From Rhodococcus qingshengii JCM 15477 (GTDB lineage: Bacteria; Actinomycetota; Actinomycetes; Mycobacteriales; Mycobacteriaceae), in contig NZ_CP096563.1 in assembly GCF_023221595.1 (NCBI RefSeq), positions 1,594,501 to 1,658,500 of the forward strand: a stretch of DNA of 64,000 nt, read 5' to 3'. Below, piece by piece: positions 9,636 through 18,432 of the stretch (within the stretch, counting starts at the first letter, position 1; each line of letters starts with the position of its first letter). Below the pieces are notes generated by a model. It had not been told where the DNA came from and searched no databases. It was given only the letters and a program-made list of their open reading frames with translations. Made by a program: the position numbers and the translations under genes.

Positions 9636-10235
9636 TCAGTCTTCGTAATCGTCGTCGTCGTGACCGAACGGATCGTCGACGGTCCCCGGCGTCCAGGTCA
9701 GACCGGGCTTGCCCCAACCGGAACGCTTGATGATCTTCTTGGCAGCGCGCGCGTTGCGGCCGATCAGTACGTCCGTGTAGAGGAAACCGTCGAGATGCCC
9801 GGTCTCGTGCTGGAGCATCCGTGCGAAGAATCCGGTGCCCTCGACCTCGATCGGGTTGCCGTCGGCGTCGGTGCCGGTGACCTTCGCCCAATCGGCGCGA
9901 CCCGTCGGGAACTGCTCGCCGGGAACGGACAGGCAACCCTCGAAGTCTTCGTCCGGGTCGGGCATCGTCTGGGGGATTTCGGACGTCTCGAGTACCGGGT
10001 TCACGACGACGCCGCGTCGACGCTCGCTGCTGCGGTCGTCACCGGGGCAGTCGTAGACGAAGACTCGCAGTGGAACACCGACCTGATTGGCCGCCAGACC
10101 GACGCCGTTGGCAGCGTCCATCGTCTCGTACATGTCTGCGATCAGTTCGGCGATCTCGGCCGGGGACTGAGTGACCGGCTCTGTCGCCTTGTGCAGTACC
10201 GGGTCGCCGACGATTCGGATGGGGAGGATAGCCAT
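9636..10235 (-). CDS. def: Peptide deformylase
   Basis: Removes the N-formyl group from nascent proteins. Three family motifs are intact in the 199-residue product: [10 protein letters not shown] at 44-53, EGCLSVP with metal ligand C101, and HETGH with H143, E144 and H147. The acidic C-terminal tail (DDDDYED) is an extension seen in actinobacteria. Start ATG 10235; an in-frame upstream start would add 16 residues not typical of Def. It is divergent from the DUF3263 gene. Confidence 0.96.
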   Translation of the reverse strand: MAILPIRIVGDPVLHKATEPVTQSPAEIAELIADMYETMDAANGVGLAANQVGVPLRVFVYDCPGDDRSSERRRGVVVNPVLETSEIPQTMPDPDEDFEGCLSVPGEQFPTGRADWAKVTGTDADGNPIEVEGTGFFARMLQHETGHLDGFLYTDVLIGRNARAAKKIIKRSGWGKPGLTWTPGTVDDPFGHDDDDYED

Positions 10236-10479
10236 GCGGACAAGGATAGTGCGGCGCGCCCGCGTAGTTATCACGGCCCGCACACTCGATCATGGTTCAA
10301 TGGTTGCTGAAGAACAGCGATGTAATTCGTTGCTCGGTCGGAACGTGGGCCGCGGGGGAAATTGTGAGTTACCTTCGGGCCAGGGGACCGGGAAACTCAC
10401 GGCCGCGAGAATTCGGTCGGAAAAAGAACACCGGGCATACGAGTCTCGCTGACGCCGAGCACAGCAGTCGAGGAGTGAC

Positions 10480-10830
10480 ATGGACGGCGCAACCGCGCGT
10501 AGTCGGAACCAGTCCGAAGGCACTGGCGCCGACGATTCGGTAGTAGATACAGCAGGCATGCACGAGGTCGGCGAAGACGGCCTCACCCGCCGGGAGCACG
10601 ACATCCTCTCTTTCGAGCGTCAGTGGTGGAAGTACGCCGGTGCGAAGGAAGAAGCCATCAAGGAGTTGTTCGACATGTCGGCAACCCGCTACTACCAGGT
10701 TCTCAACGCCTTGGTCGATCGCCCCGAATCCTTGGCGGCTGATCCCATGCTGGTCAAGCGCCTGCGTCGTCTGCGTGCCAGCCGTCAGAAGGCCAGGGCC
10801 GCGCGTCGCCTCGGCTTCGAGGTCACCTGA
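10480..10830 (+). CDS. DUF3263 domain protein
   Basis: 116-residue conserved actinobacterial protein of unknown function. The conserved part is residues 36-110, beginning LTRREHDILSFERQWWKYAGAKE, a helix-turn-helix-like segment (FDMSATRYYQVLNALVD), and an Arg/Lys-rich tail RLRRLRASRQKARAARR. These suggest nucleic-acid binding, but this is inference. The gene order def - DUF3263 - LytR_C - sodC is conserved with mycobacteria (Rv0429c-Rv0432). Confidence 0.86.
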   Translation: MDGATARSRNQSEGTGADDSVVDTAGMHEVGEDGLTRREHDILSFERQWWKYAGAKEEAIKELFDMSATRYYQVLNALVDRPESLAADPMLVKRLRRLRASRQKARAARRLGFEVT

Positions 10831-10883
10831 ATCACGCGTACATATGATCGGGCTGTCCACGCACTGGCGATAAGGTCGACATC

Positions 10884-11474
10884 GTGAGTACCCCGAAAGA
10901 GCAGCCGTCCGGACCTCCGCTTCGCGCAATCGCCATGGTGTTGATCGCGTTGGCGATCGTGTTCATCGGTCTCGGAGCAGCCTCACTGGGTGGATCGAGC
11001 GACGGTGGATCGGGCGACGAGAACACCGCAGCACAGCAGACCGAATCCTCGGCGTCTGCCACGACGAGCGCCCCCGCGCCTGCCACCACCAAGCCTGCAG
11101 CGACGACGCAACCCGCTTCGGGCGATACCACCACCACGTCGCGTCCCTCGGGAACTGCGACGACCACGACTTCCAGCTCCGCGAGCGGCGCCGACACGTC
11201 GAATGTCAGCGTTCGAGTTCTCAACAACAGCACCGTCTCCGGTCTGGCAGCAGGCACCGCCGAGGAATTGACGGCAGCAGGTTGGAACGTCGAGGAGACG
11301 GGTAACTACAGCGAGGGCACCGTCAGTACGACGACGGTGTATTACGGATCGTCCGCGGCGGAGAAGGCAGCGGCGCAGAAGATCGCGGCTGAACTCGGAG
11401 TCTCCGCAGAGCCTCGATTCGCCGGCATCGCGAACGCGTCACCTGGCGTGATCGTGATCGTGACCTCCAACTGA
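10884..11474 (+). CDS. Membrane-anchored LytR_C domain protein (VirR-like)
   Basis: 196 residues: short cytoplasmic N-terminus, one transmembrane helix (about 13-35), a Ser/Thr/Ala-rich low-complexity linker (about 40-105) and a C-terminal LytR_C domain starting [15 protein letters not shown]. This architecture and location match mycobacterial Rv0431/VirR, an envelope protein linked to cell-wall integrity and vesicle release. It is 53 bases after the DUF3263 gene and upstream of sodC, probably one transcript. The linker is likely extracellular. Confidence 0.84.
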   Translation: MSTPKEQPSGPPLRAIAMVLIALAIVFIGLGAASLGGSSDGGSGDENTAAQQTESSASATTSAPAPATTKPAATTQPASGDTTTTSRPSGTATTTTSSSASGADTSNVSVRVLNNSTVSGLAAGTAEELTAAGWNVEETGNYSEGTVSTTTVYYGSSAAEKAAAQKIAAELGVSAEPRFAGIANASPGVIVIVTSN

Positions 11475-11569
11475 CCGGTCGTGAAGGTGGAACTGACCCG
11501 TCGGTTCCAGCTACTACACGCGCCGTTATGATCAGAAGCACTTTCTCGCCACCTCAAAGGAGCGGTTCG

Positions 11570-12271
11570 ATGGCCCCCAGCAGCACCCGGCGTATGTCCT
11601 GGCGCGTCGTTGCCCCTGTAGTCGCGATTGCCGCTTTCGGCTTGACCGCTTGCAGTAACAGCGAAGAGCCCAGCAGCGTCCCCGGCACGACTCCTCCGGT
11701 GTGGACCGGTGCAGCCGATCCCAGCGCGCACGAAAGCGCGGGCGGCCACGGTTCCGAGACGGCTCACGCCGGCGCTTCTGCCGAAACGGTCACCGCAACG
11801 CTGAACGGCACCGACGGCGCCAAGGTCGGAACGGTCACGTTCGCGCAGGAAGGTAGCGACGTCAAGGTCACCCTCGACGCCAAGGGCCTCACCCCCGGCT
11901 TCCACGGATTCCACGTCCACCAGGTCGCCAAGTGCGAGACCAATTCCGTTGCCCCCAGCGGCGGAGAGCCGGGTAACTTCCTCTCGGCAGGCGGACACTT
12001 CCAGGCCGAGGGTCACACGGGCCACCCGGCGAGCGGCGACCTCACTTCGGTTCAGGTCCTCGAAGACGGCACCGCCACACTGGTCACCACGACCGATGCA
12101 TTCACCGTCGACGAACTGGTCGCAAACGGTGGAACATCCGTCATGATCCACGCCGGAGCGGACAACTTCGGCAACATCCCGACGCGTTACGCGCCGGCAC
12201 CGGATCAGCAGACCCTCGACACCGGTGACGCCGGCGGACGCGTTGCTTGCGGTGTCATCACCAAGAGCTGA
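11570..12271 (+). CDS. sodC: Cu-Zn superoxide dismutase lipoprotein
   Basis: Exported superoxide dismutase, 233 residues. ATG 11570 has AAGGAG seven bases upstream; an in-frame ATG at 11528 has none. The lipobox is LTAC within the first 30 residues, followed by a linker. Copper ligands H115 and H117 (FHVHQ), the bridging His in AGGHF, later His residues in [10 protein letters not shown], the distal His in MIHAGAD and the active-site Arg in [11 protein letters not shown] are visible. It detoxifies superoxide outside the membrane. Confidence 0.93.
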   Translation: MAPSSTRRMSWRVVAPVVAIAAFGLTACSNSEEPSSVPGTTPPVWTGAADPSAHESAGGHGSETAHAGASAETVTATLNGTDGAKVGTVTFAQEGSDVKVTLDAKGLTPGFHGFHVHQVAKCETNSVAPSGGEPGNFLSAGGHFQAEGHTGHPASGDLTSVQVLEDGTATLVTTTDAFTVDELVANGGTSVMIHAGADNFGNIPTRYAPAPDQQTLDTGDAGGRVACGVITKS

Positions 12272-12361
12272 CAAACTCACCTGAGTTTTGCATCACTTCC
12301 GGCGACTACCACGCAGTAGCCAGCACGGTGTTTTTACCGACACTGTGATTGGATTCTCTGC

Positions 12362-13486
12362 GTGGTAGTTCCATTTCCAGGTTCGCCGCGCCCGACGCTG
12401 GGCGTGGAGTGGGAGATCGCGCTGGTCGATCGCAAGACCAGAGATCTCTCCAACACAGCAGCCGAGGTGTTTTCGGCGGTCGAAGAGCTTGCCGGCTCCG
12501 AAACCCCGCACATCACCAAGGAACTACTGCGAAATACCGTCGAACTCGTCACGGGTATTCATTCGACGGTCGGCGAGGCGATGAGTGATCTCGACAGGTC
12601 ACTGGATCTGCTTCGCCGCGCTGCGAATCCGCTCGGCGTCGACCTCATCAGCGCGGGCACGCACCCGTTCGCGCAATGGTCGACGCAGCTGGTCACCCGG
12701 ACACCCGACTACGACGAACTCATCGAACGCACGCAGTGGTGGGGTCGGCAGATGCTGATCTGGGGCGTGCACGTTCATGTGGGTGTCTCGTCCGCGGATC
12801 GCGTTTTCCCCATCATCAACGCACTGCTGCAGCGCTATCCGCACCTGTTGGCGCTGTCGGCGTCCTCGCCGATGTGGGCCGGTGTGGACACCGGCTATGC
12901 GTCCAATCGCGCGTTGATGTTCCAGCAGCTCCCCACCGCGGGCCTTCCGTACCAGTTCGAGAACTGGGCCGAATACGAGTCGTTCATCGACGACCAGATG
13001 AAGACCGGTGTGATCACCAAGATCGGTGGCATGCACTGGGACATCCGTCCCGCGCCGAAGTGGGGAACCATCGAGGTCCGGGTGTTCGACGGCGTCTCGA
13101 CACGCGCTGAACTGGGTGCTCTCGTTGCTCTGGTCCACTGCCTCATCGTCGATCTGGACCGCAGACTGAGTGCCGGTGAGACTCTGCCGAACATGCAGCC
13201 GTGGCACGTCAAGGAAAACAAGTGGCGCGCAGCGAGATACGGACTGGACGCCGAGATCATCCTCGACTCCGACGCAAACGAGTGCCTCGTCACTGACGAT
13301 CTGGATCGCCTGCTCGACGACTTGGCGCCGATTGCGGTCTCACTCGGCTGCGCGGACGAGTTGGCGTCGGTGGCGGACATTCCCCGTCGCGGCGCGTCCT
13401 ACCAGCGGCAACGTCGTGTCGCGGAAGCGACGGGCGGCGATCTGGTTGCGGTCGTCGACGCCTTGGTCGCAGAGTTGGGCACCTAG
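12362..13486 (+). CDS. ybdK: Carboxylate-amine ligase, YbdK family (glutamate-cysteine ligase type 2)
   Basis: ATP-dependent ligase of the GCS2 family, 374 residues. The N-terminal LGVEWEIALVD is the family signature, followed by TGIHSTVGEAM, HVHVGV and the C-terminal WHVKENKWRAARYGLDAEI. Weak gamma-glutamylcysteine ligase activity is known for some members; actinobacteria that make mycothiol do not need glutathione, so its role is uncertain. GTG at 12362 is assumed to be the start. The M. tuberculosis counterpart (Rv0433) also follows sodC. Confidence 0.88.
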   Translation: MVVPFPGSPRPTLGVEWEIALVDRKTRDLSNTAAEVFSAVEELAGSETPHITKELLRNTVELVTGIHSTVGEAMSDLDRSLDLLRRAANPLGVDLISAGTHPFAQWSTQLVTRTPDYDELIERTQWWGRQMLIWGVHVHVGVSSADRVFPIINALLQRYPHLLALSASSPMWAGVDTGYASNRALMFQQLPTAGLPYQFENWAEYESFIDDQMKTGVITKIGGMHWDIRPAPKWGTIEVRVFDGVSTRAELGALVALVHCLIVDLDRRLSAGETLPNMQPWHVKENKWRAARYGLDAEIILDSDANECLVTDDLDRLLDDLAPIAVSLGCADELASVADIPRRGASYQRQRRVAEATGGDLVAVVDALVAELGT

Positions 13487-13593
13487 CAGGTTCACAGTGC
13501 GAAGGACTGTTTCGCGGACTGGAAATCCGGGCATACCAACCGTTTGTCCAGTGGGTGTCCATATTCAGTTCACACGCCGTTTACTATTGTCCG

Positions 13594-14961
13594 GTGTTGA
13601 TAGACAGTTGGTCCCAACGAGGGGGCGCACCCGGACAGTCGGACCGTTCGTGGTCGAGTTCTCACCGACTCCTTCTGATCGGCACAGCAGCATTGACCGT
13701 GCTGGTCCTGGGCGTGCAGGCGTTCGCGTCGTACAAGGGCTATCTCGGTCCGGTGGAAAGCCTGTTCGGTGACTACTTCCTCGTTCCCCGCTCCGCGACC
13801 ATGCCTTGGGTGGGCCTCGCTCTCGCGCTCGTCGGACTGAACAACAAAGAACGCATCTACGCGGTATCCGCGGCCGTCGTGATCGACGTGGTCGTCGGCG
13901 CGATCCGCTGGTTCTCGGGTGGACCGCTGACGATGGGCACCGGCGGCACCTGGGTGCTGACGGCCATCGCGGTGTACGCGGTGTGGAAGTTGTCCGGTGA
14001 GCGTCGACTCAGCGTTCTGCACGGCGTCGCTCTCGGCGCGTTGCTCATCATCGCGGCCAAGGTTGCCGAGACGTGGCTGGAGATCACCATTCTCGTCGGC
14101 ACCGACGTGTGGGACGAGTACGTGTTCCTCGCCGACCAGGCTCTCGGGAATCCGTCGTGGGTGATGGGCCAGATCGTCGACGCCATGGGCCCCGTCGGTG
14201 CCGCAGCCCTCGACTGGATCTACGTCGAACTGCCGGTCGCAGTGATCGTGGTTGCTCTCTATCAAGTACGTAAGGGATGGCCGTCGCATCACCTGCTGCG
14301 CACGTTCCTGCTCATCGGGCTGATCGGCCCGATCTTCTACGTCCTGTTCCCGGTGGTCGGCCCGGTGTTCGCCTTCGGTCCGCGTGGGTTCGGATTCCAG
14401 ATCGGTGACTACTGGCCGAACATCGTGCCCAACTTCGACTTCGCATCACCGTCGTCGCTGCCGTTCGACGACGCCGCACCGCGAAACTGCATGCCGAGCC
14501 TGCACACCGCGTGGGCAGTCGCGCTGTTCATCCACTCGCGCAGCGGACCGTGGTGGATTCGCAGCCTGGGATCGTTCTGGCTCGTTGCGACCCTGACCGC
14601 GACGCTCGGCTTCGGATTCCACTACGGCGTCGACCTCATTGCCGGTGCCGTCCTGTGCTTGACCCTCGATGCGGCGCTACGGGATCCGGAGCGCGGCTGG
14701 GGGTGGTTCCGAGTGCGTCTGTTGATCGGTGGCTCGGCACTCCTGGCGGGATTGTTGCTCTCGTACCGGTTCGCTGCGGTGCAGATGGCCGAGTACCCGG
14801 CGATCTTCGGGCCGCTGCTGATGGCTGTCCTGGTTCTCATGTCGGTGGCGTACTTCGCCACCTTCTTCGCCCGCCCCGGCACTGCTCTTGCGGTGTGGGG
14901 CGAGCGCGACGGCGAGTGGGATGCCGCTACAGCAGAGAGTCCGGGTCTTCCAGCTCGTTGA
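13594..14961 (+). CDS. PAP2 / inositolphosphotransferase-type membrane protein
   Basis: Polytopic protein of 455 residues with about ten hydrophobic helices and a PAP2-type lipid phosphatase/phosphotransferase signature: NCMPSLHTAW near residues 296-305 and GFHYGVDLIAG near 341-351, as in the Aur1/Ipt1-like PAP2_3 group. GTG 13594 is chosen because a TACTAT element (13582-13587) lies just upstream, consistent with leaderless translation; the frame is open from 13555. Its 3' end overlaps mnhG by 35 bases tail to tail. Possible role in inositol or prenyl-phosphate lipid metabolism. Confidence 0.75.
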   Translation: MLIDSWSQRGGAPGQSDRSWSSSHRLLLIGTAALTVLVLGVQAFASYKGYLGPVESLFGDYFLVPRSATMPWVGLALALVGLNNKERIYAVSAAVVIDVVVGAIRWFSGGPLTMGTGGTWVLTAIAVYAVWKLSGERRLSVLHGVALGALLIIAAKVAETWLEITILVGTDVWDEYVFLADQALGNPSWVMGQIVDAMGPVGAAALDWIYVELPVAVIVVALYQVRKGWPSHHLLRTFLLIGLIGPIFYVLFPVVGPVFAFGPRGFGFQIGDYWPNIVPNFDFASPSSLPFDDAAPRNCMPSLHTAWAVALFIHSRSGPWWIRSLGSFWLVATLTATLGFGFHYGVDLIAGAVLCLTLDAALRDPERGWGWFRVRLLIGGSALLAGLLLSYRFAAVQMAEYPAIFGPLLMAVLVLMSVAYFATFFARPGTALAVWGERDGEWDAATAESPGLPAR

Positions 14962-15271
14962 TCTTCATGAGGTCGTCCTCTTCGCGCTGTTCGCGGTAGG
15001 CGACTCGGCCGACGCTGTGCGCGATCACGGGCGCCGTCAGCAGCGTGAAGATGCCCACCAGGACCAACATCCAGATGTCGACGCTCCCACGAAGCAGGAA
15101 CACGGCGCCCATCAGGACCAAGATCAGTCCGACCACCTGAGGTTTCGTGGCCGCGTGCATACGACGCAGAGTGTCGGGGAAGCGAACGATTCCCACCGCG
15201 GCGGTCAGCGCGAGCAGCGCGCCGAGGAAGATGGAGATGGCCCCGATCGTGTCGAGGATGTTGCCGATCAC
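14927..15271 (-). CDS. mnhG: Na+/H+ antiporter subunit G
   Basis: Small three-helix subunit (114 residues) of the Mrp/Mnh antiporter. Conserved features: GIVRFPDTLRRMHAATKPQ after the second helix is diagnostic for MnhG/MrpG. Its ATG overlaps the mnhF stop by four bases. Last gene of the operon; it overlaps the convergent PAP2 gene by 35 bases, so there is no room for a separate terminator between them. Confidence 0.93.
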   Translation of the reverse strand: MIGNILDTIGAISIFLGALLALTAAVGIVRFPDTLRRMHAATKPQVVGLILVLMGAVFLLRGSVDIWMLVLVGIFTLLTAPVIAHSVGRVAYREQREEDDLMKINELEDPDSLL

Positions 15272-15537
15272 TGGTCACTCACCCGGAAGCGCGCGACGGA
15301 CACGGAACCGATGAAGCCGACCAGCGCCAGCGCGACGATCGCGGGAACGATGGTCGTGTCTTTGCTGTACGCGGCCCAGACCGCGAGTCCACACATCGAG
15401 ACCGCGATGATCGTGTCCAGGGCGACGAGGCGGTCGAGTGAGCTCGGACCGTCGAGCAATCGGAACGTGGTCAGTACGGCGGCGATCAGCAGAATCACTC
15501 CGGAAATGATCAAGATCGTGGTGATGAACCCGTTCAT
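15268..15537 (-). CDS. mnhF: Na+/H+ antiporter subunit F
   Basis: 89-residue membrane subunit with three helices; the conserved loop FRLLDGPSSLDRLVALDT is diagnostic of MrpF. Start ATG 15537 overlaps the mnhE stop (ATGA), and a longer in-frame start would run into mnhE. It is required for complex assembly in characterised Mrp systems. Confidence 0.92.
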   Translation of the reverse strand: MNGFITTILIISGVILLIAAVLTTFRLLDGPSSLDRLVALDTIIAVSMCGLAVWAAYSKDTTIVPAIVALALVGFIGSVSVARFRVSDQ

Positions 15538-16106
15538 GGTTGGTCCTCCTGCCGGGGTGCATCGAATTCGTAGTCGCGCTGGTGCCATGGGCTGGGTTGC
15601 CAGTCCGAATCACGTTCGAACGACGCGATGAACAACCGCTCGAGGTCCTCCACCGAGCGGTAGAACGCGCTGACGGCTTTCTGCGAGCCGACGTCGAGCA
15701 CGTGGACGTAGACGATGCGTCGGTTCTGGTCGATCTCGAGAACCATCGTGCCGGGGATCAGGTTGAGAACGTCGATGCACAGCGTGAGAACCAGGTCGGA
15801 CTTGATCCCGAGTTGGTACCGCAGAACTCCGGTGACCGGCGGCGGCGACGGACGGATCGCCAGCCACGCGACCTGGATACTCGACTGGATCGCGTAGTAC
15901 ACGATCATCCACAACAGACGCAGAATCGACAGCAGATGTACCCGACCCTCGACCGGTACGCGGGGGAGGGGAAGCAGGACCATGATGATCAGGCCGACGG
16001 CGAGTCCGCCGAAGATGTTGCCGAAACTGATGTTGCCCCACAACAGGATCCATACGACCATCAGCCACAGCAGGATCCCGACGCGGAGTACCTGTTCGCG
16101 TTTCAT
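15534..16106 (-). CDS. mnhE: Na+/H+ antiporter subunit E
   Basis: 190-residue MnhE subunit with N-terminal helices (about residues 8-45 and 60-85) and a soluble C-terminal domain. The segment VLTLCIDVLNLIPGTMVLEI and VHVLDVGS match the MrpE consensus. Overlaps both neighbours by four bases. A polar C-terminal tail of about 30 residues follows the conserved domain. Confidence 0.92.
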   Translation of the reverse strand: MKREQVLRVGILLWLMVVWILLWGNISFGNIFGGLAVGLIIMVLLPLPRVPVEGRVHLLSILRLLWMIVYYAIQSSIQVAWLAIRPSPPPVTGVLRYQLGIKSDLVLTLCIDVLNLIPGTMVLEIDQNRRIVYVHVLDVGSQKAVSAFYRSVEDLERLFIASFERDSDWQPSPWHQRDYEFDAPRQEDQP

Positions 16107-17803
16107 CGCGGAGCCTCCTCGGTATTCGGGACGTCGGTGTTCGGGGCCTCGGTATTCGGAACGGCTGCGGGGTCGTCTGCAGCGACGGGAGCTTCGTCGA
16201 CCGGCACGGGCCGGTGGTTGCCGAGAACCGCGTCGATGTAGATGGACCGGTCCTGCAGATCCTTCGCCGCTCTGTCGCTGATGTCGATGATCCGGCCCGC
16301 GAACACCGTCAGTGCCAGACCGACGATGACAAGTCCGACCGTCGGAATCAGCATGAAGAGCGGAATCTTGCCGACATCCTCGCGGTCGACGAACGCGATG
16401 TCCTCTTCGGACTCGTCGATCAACGCTGACGGGCTGACGTCGGCGAGGTCACCTTCGGGCGCGTCGGCCCGGGCTCGCCAGAAAGCCTTGGTCCACACGC
16501 GGGCGACGGCGTAGAGCGTCAGCAAGCTGGTGATCGTGCCGCCGGCAACGAGGATCCAAGCCAACGCGCTGGCGTCGGCCGCACCGGCCTGAAGGAGCGC
16601 GACCTTGCCGATGAAGCCCGAGAACGGCGGGATACCACCGAGATTCAGCGCCGGGATCAGGAAGACGATCGCGAGGATCGGGCTGGCCGCCGCCAGACCG
16701 CCGAGACGGCGCAGCGACGACGACCCGGCTTGTCGTTCGATCAGACCCACGACGAGGAAGAGCGTCGTCTGCACGATGATGTGGTGGGCGACGTAGTAGA
16801 TCGCGCCGGACAGCCCGGACGTCGTGGACAGTGCGATACCGAAGATCATGTAACCGATATGGCTGACCAGTGTGAACGAGAGCAGACGTTTGATGTCGCT
16901 CTGCGCGATGGCACCCATGATGCCGACCACCATCGTGAGCAGGCCGCACACCATCAGTACGTTGTCGAGTTCTCCTTGCGGGAACAGCAGTGAGTGTGCG
17001 CGGATGATCGCGTACACACCGACCTTGGTGAGCAACCCGGCGAAGACGGCGGTGATCGGTGCGGGCGCGGTCGGATACGAGTCCGGTAGCCACGCGGACA
17101 GCGGGAAAACCGCGGCCTTGATGCCGAACGCCACGAGCAGGACAGCGAAGATGGCGGTTCGTGTGCCCGGCGGAATGTTGTCGAAGCGCAGGGCCATGTC
17201 GGCCATGTTGAGGGTGCCGGTCGCCGCGTAGGCGAAGGCGATGCCCGCCAGGAAGATCAGCGAGGACACCATCGAGACCATCACGTACGAGACGCCGGCC
17301 CGGACGCGGTCGGCGCTGGCACCGAGCGTCAGGAGCACGAAACTCGCGGCGAGCAGAACCTCGAACCCGACGTAGAGGTTGAAGAGGTCACCGGCGAGGA
17401 ACGCGTTGGAGATTCCGGCAGTCAATGCGAGATAGGTCGGCAGGAAGATCGAGACCGGCTGGGCCTCGCTGCCGTCGCGAATACCCTGACCGATCGCGTA
17501 GATCATGACGGCGAGCAACACCACCGACGAGACCACGAGCATCATCGCCGAGAGACGGTCGACCACGAGTGTGATGCCGATGGGGGAGTCCCAGCCGCCG
17601 ACCTGAACGGCCGTCGTACCGTCGCGGTCGGCGAGGTAGAGCAGCAAGCCCGACACCGCGACGACGCCGACGAGCGCGATCAGTGTGATCACGCGCTGGA
17701 AACGAGGACGTCGGCCGACGACCAGCGTCGCAGCTGCGGCCAGCATCGGGATCAAGACGGGCAGGGGCGCAAGGGCTCCCATCAGGTTGTCCGAGATGGT
17801 CAT
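16103..17803 (-). CDS. mnhD: Na+/H+ antiporter subunit D
   Basis: 566-residue proton-translocating subunit homologous to complex I NuoM/NuoN, with about 14 transmembrane helices. Landmarks: NLYVGFEVLLAASFVLL with the helix-5 Glu, and KAAVFPLSAWLPDSYPTAP with the conserved Lys and LPD motif. The tail after about residue 460 is long and acidic, ending in Asn-Thr-Glu/Asp repeats (NTEAPNTDVPNTE). Overlaps mnhC and mnhE by four bases each. Confidence 0.95.
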   Translation of the reverse strand: MTISDNLMGALAPLPVLIPMLAAAATLVVGRRPRFQRVITLIALVGVVAVSGLLLYLADRDGTTAVQVGGWDSPIGITLVVDRLSAMMLVVSSVVLLAVMIYAIGQGIRDGSEAQPVSIFLPTYLALTAGISNAFLAGDLFNLYVGFEVLLAASFVLLTLGASADRVRAGVSYVMVSMVSSLIFLAGIAFAYAATGTLNMADMALRFDNIPPGTRTAIFAVLLVAFGIKAAVFPLSAWLPDSYPTAPAPITAVFAGLLTKVGVYAIIRAHSLLFPQGELDNVLMVCGLLTMVVGIMGAIAQSDIKRLLSFTLVSHIGYMIFGIALSTTSGLSGAIYYVAHHIIVQTTLFLVVGLIERQAGSSSLRRLGGLAAASPILAIVFLIPALNLGGIPPFSGFIGKVALLQAGAADASALAWILVAGGTITSLLTLYAVARVWTKAFWRARADAPEGDLADVSPSALIDESEEDIAFVDREDVGKIPLFMLIPTVGLVIVGLALTVFAGRIIDISDRAAKDLQDRSIYIDAVLGNHRPVPVDEAPVAADDPAAVPNTEAPNTDVPNTEEAPR

Positions 17804-18432
17804 GCGCCTCCACCTCCCTCGATCTTGGTCTGGCGAGCGTCTTTGCGCCGCTTCTCGGATTCCTTCTTACGAGCAAGGTCGGTGGCCCAGTCGGGTACCG
17901 GTTCGTCCTCGAAGTCGCCGTCGTGGAGGTCGTCGTAGCATTCGATGTCCTCGAGGTTGACCAGTTGTTCGAGGGGAATAGGGTTGCCGTCCTTGTCGAA
18001 TGCGTCGCCGCCGATGCTCGGGGCACCGGTGACCGGGTCGTCGGAGCGGTCGTGGTCGGGAGCGTCGGCAGGCAGGCGACGCTTGAGAACCTTGGTGTCC
18101 TCGGGATCGTCCTCGACGGCGTCGGCGGTGTTGATCTTGTAAGACCGGTACGCCAGTGCCAGAACGAAGCCGGCGATACCCATCGTGATCACGATCGCCG
18201 TCAGGATCATGCCCTGGGCGAGCGGATCCGCTATCTCCTCGTGGACCGAATCTCGGCCGACGATGGGCGGATTCCCGTCCGATCCACCAACAGTGAGGAT
18301 CAAGAGGTTGATGGCGTTGCCGAATAGAAGTAGACCGAGCAGCATCCGAGTGATGCTTCGTTCGATCAGCAGGTAGACACCGGCCGACGTGAGGACGCCG
18401 ATCAGGATCAGCATTCCGATGTTTGCGCTCAT
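17800..18432 (-). CDS. mnhC: Na+/H+ antiporter subunit C with long cytoplasmic tail
   Basis: 210 residues. The first 115 or so are a standard MnhC/MrpC (NuoK-like) with three helices, including LLGLLLFGNAINLLIL and DPLAQGMILTAIVI. Typical MrpC is only about 110-120 residues; here a hydrophilic extension of about 90 residues, acidic then strongly basic (ARKKESEKRRKDARQTK), follows. It overlaps mnhA and mnhD by four bases. Confidence 0.93.
   Translation of the reverse strand: MSANIGMLILIGVLTSAGVYLLIERSITRMLLGLLLFGNAINLLILTVGGSDGNPPIVGRDSVHEEIADPLAQGMILTAIVITMGIAGFVLALAYRSYKINTADAVEDDPEDTKVLKRRLPADAPDHDRSDDPVTGAPSIGGDAFDKDGNPIPLEQLVNLEDIECYDDLHDGDFEDEPVPDWATDLARKKESEKRRKDARQTKIEGGGGA

Noticed and set aside
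10292..10543. Short plus-strand frame between def and the DUF3263 gene
   Set aside because: It overlaps the DUF3263 start in another frame, no conservation recognised, no ribosome site.
12272..12295. Terminator after sodC (AACTCACCTGAGTT)
   Set aside because: Stem of only five to six bases with a tiny loop; too weak to call.
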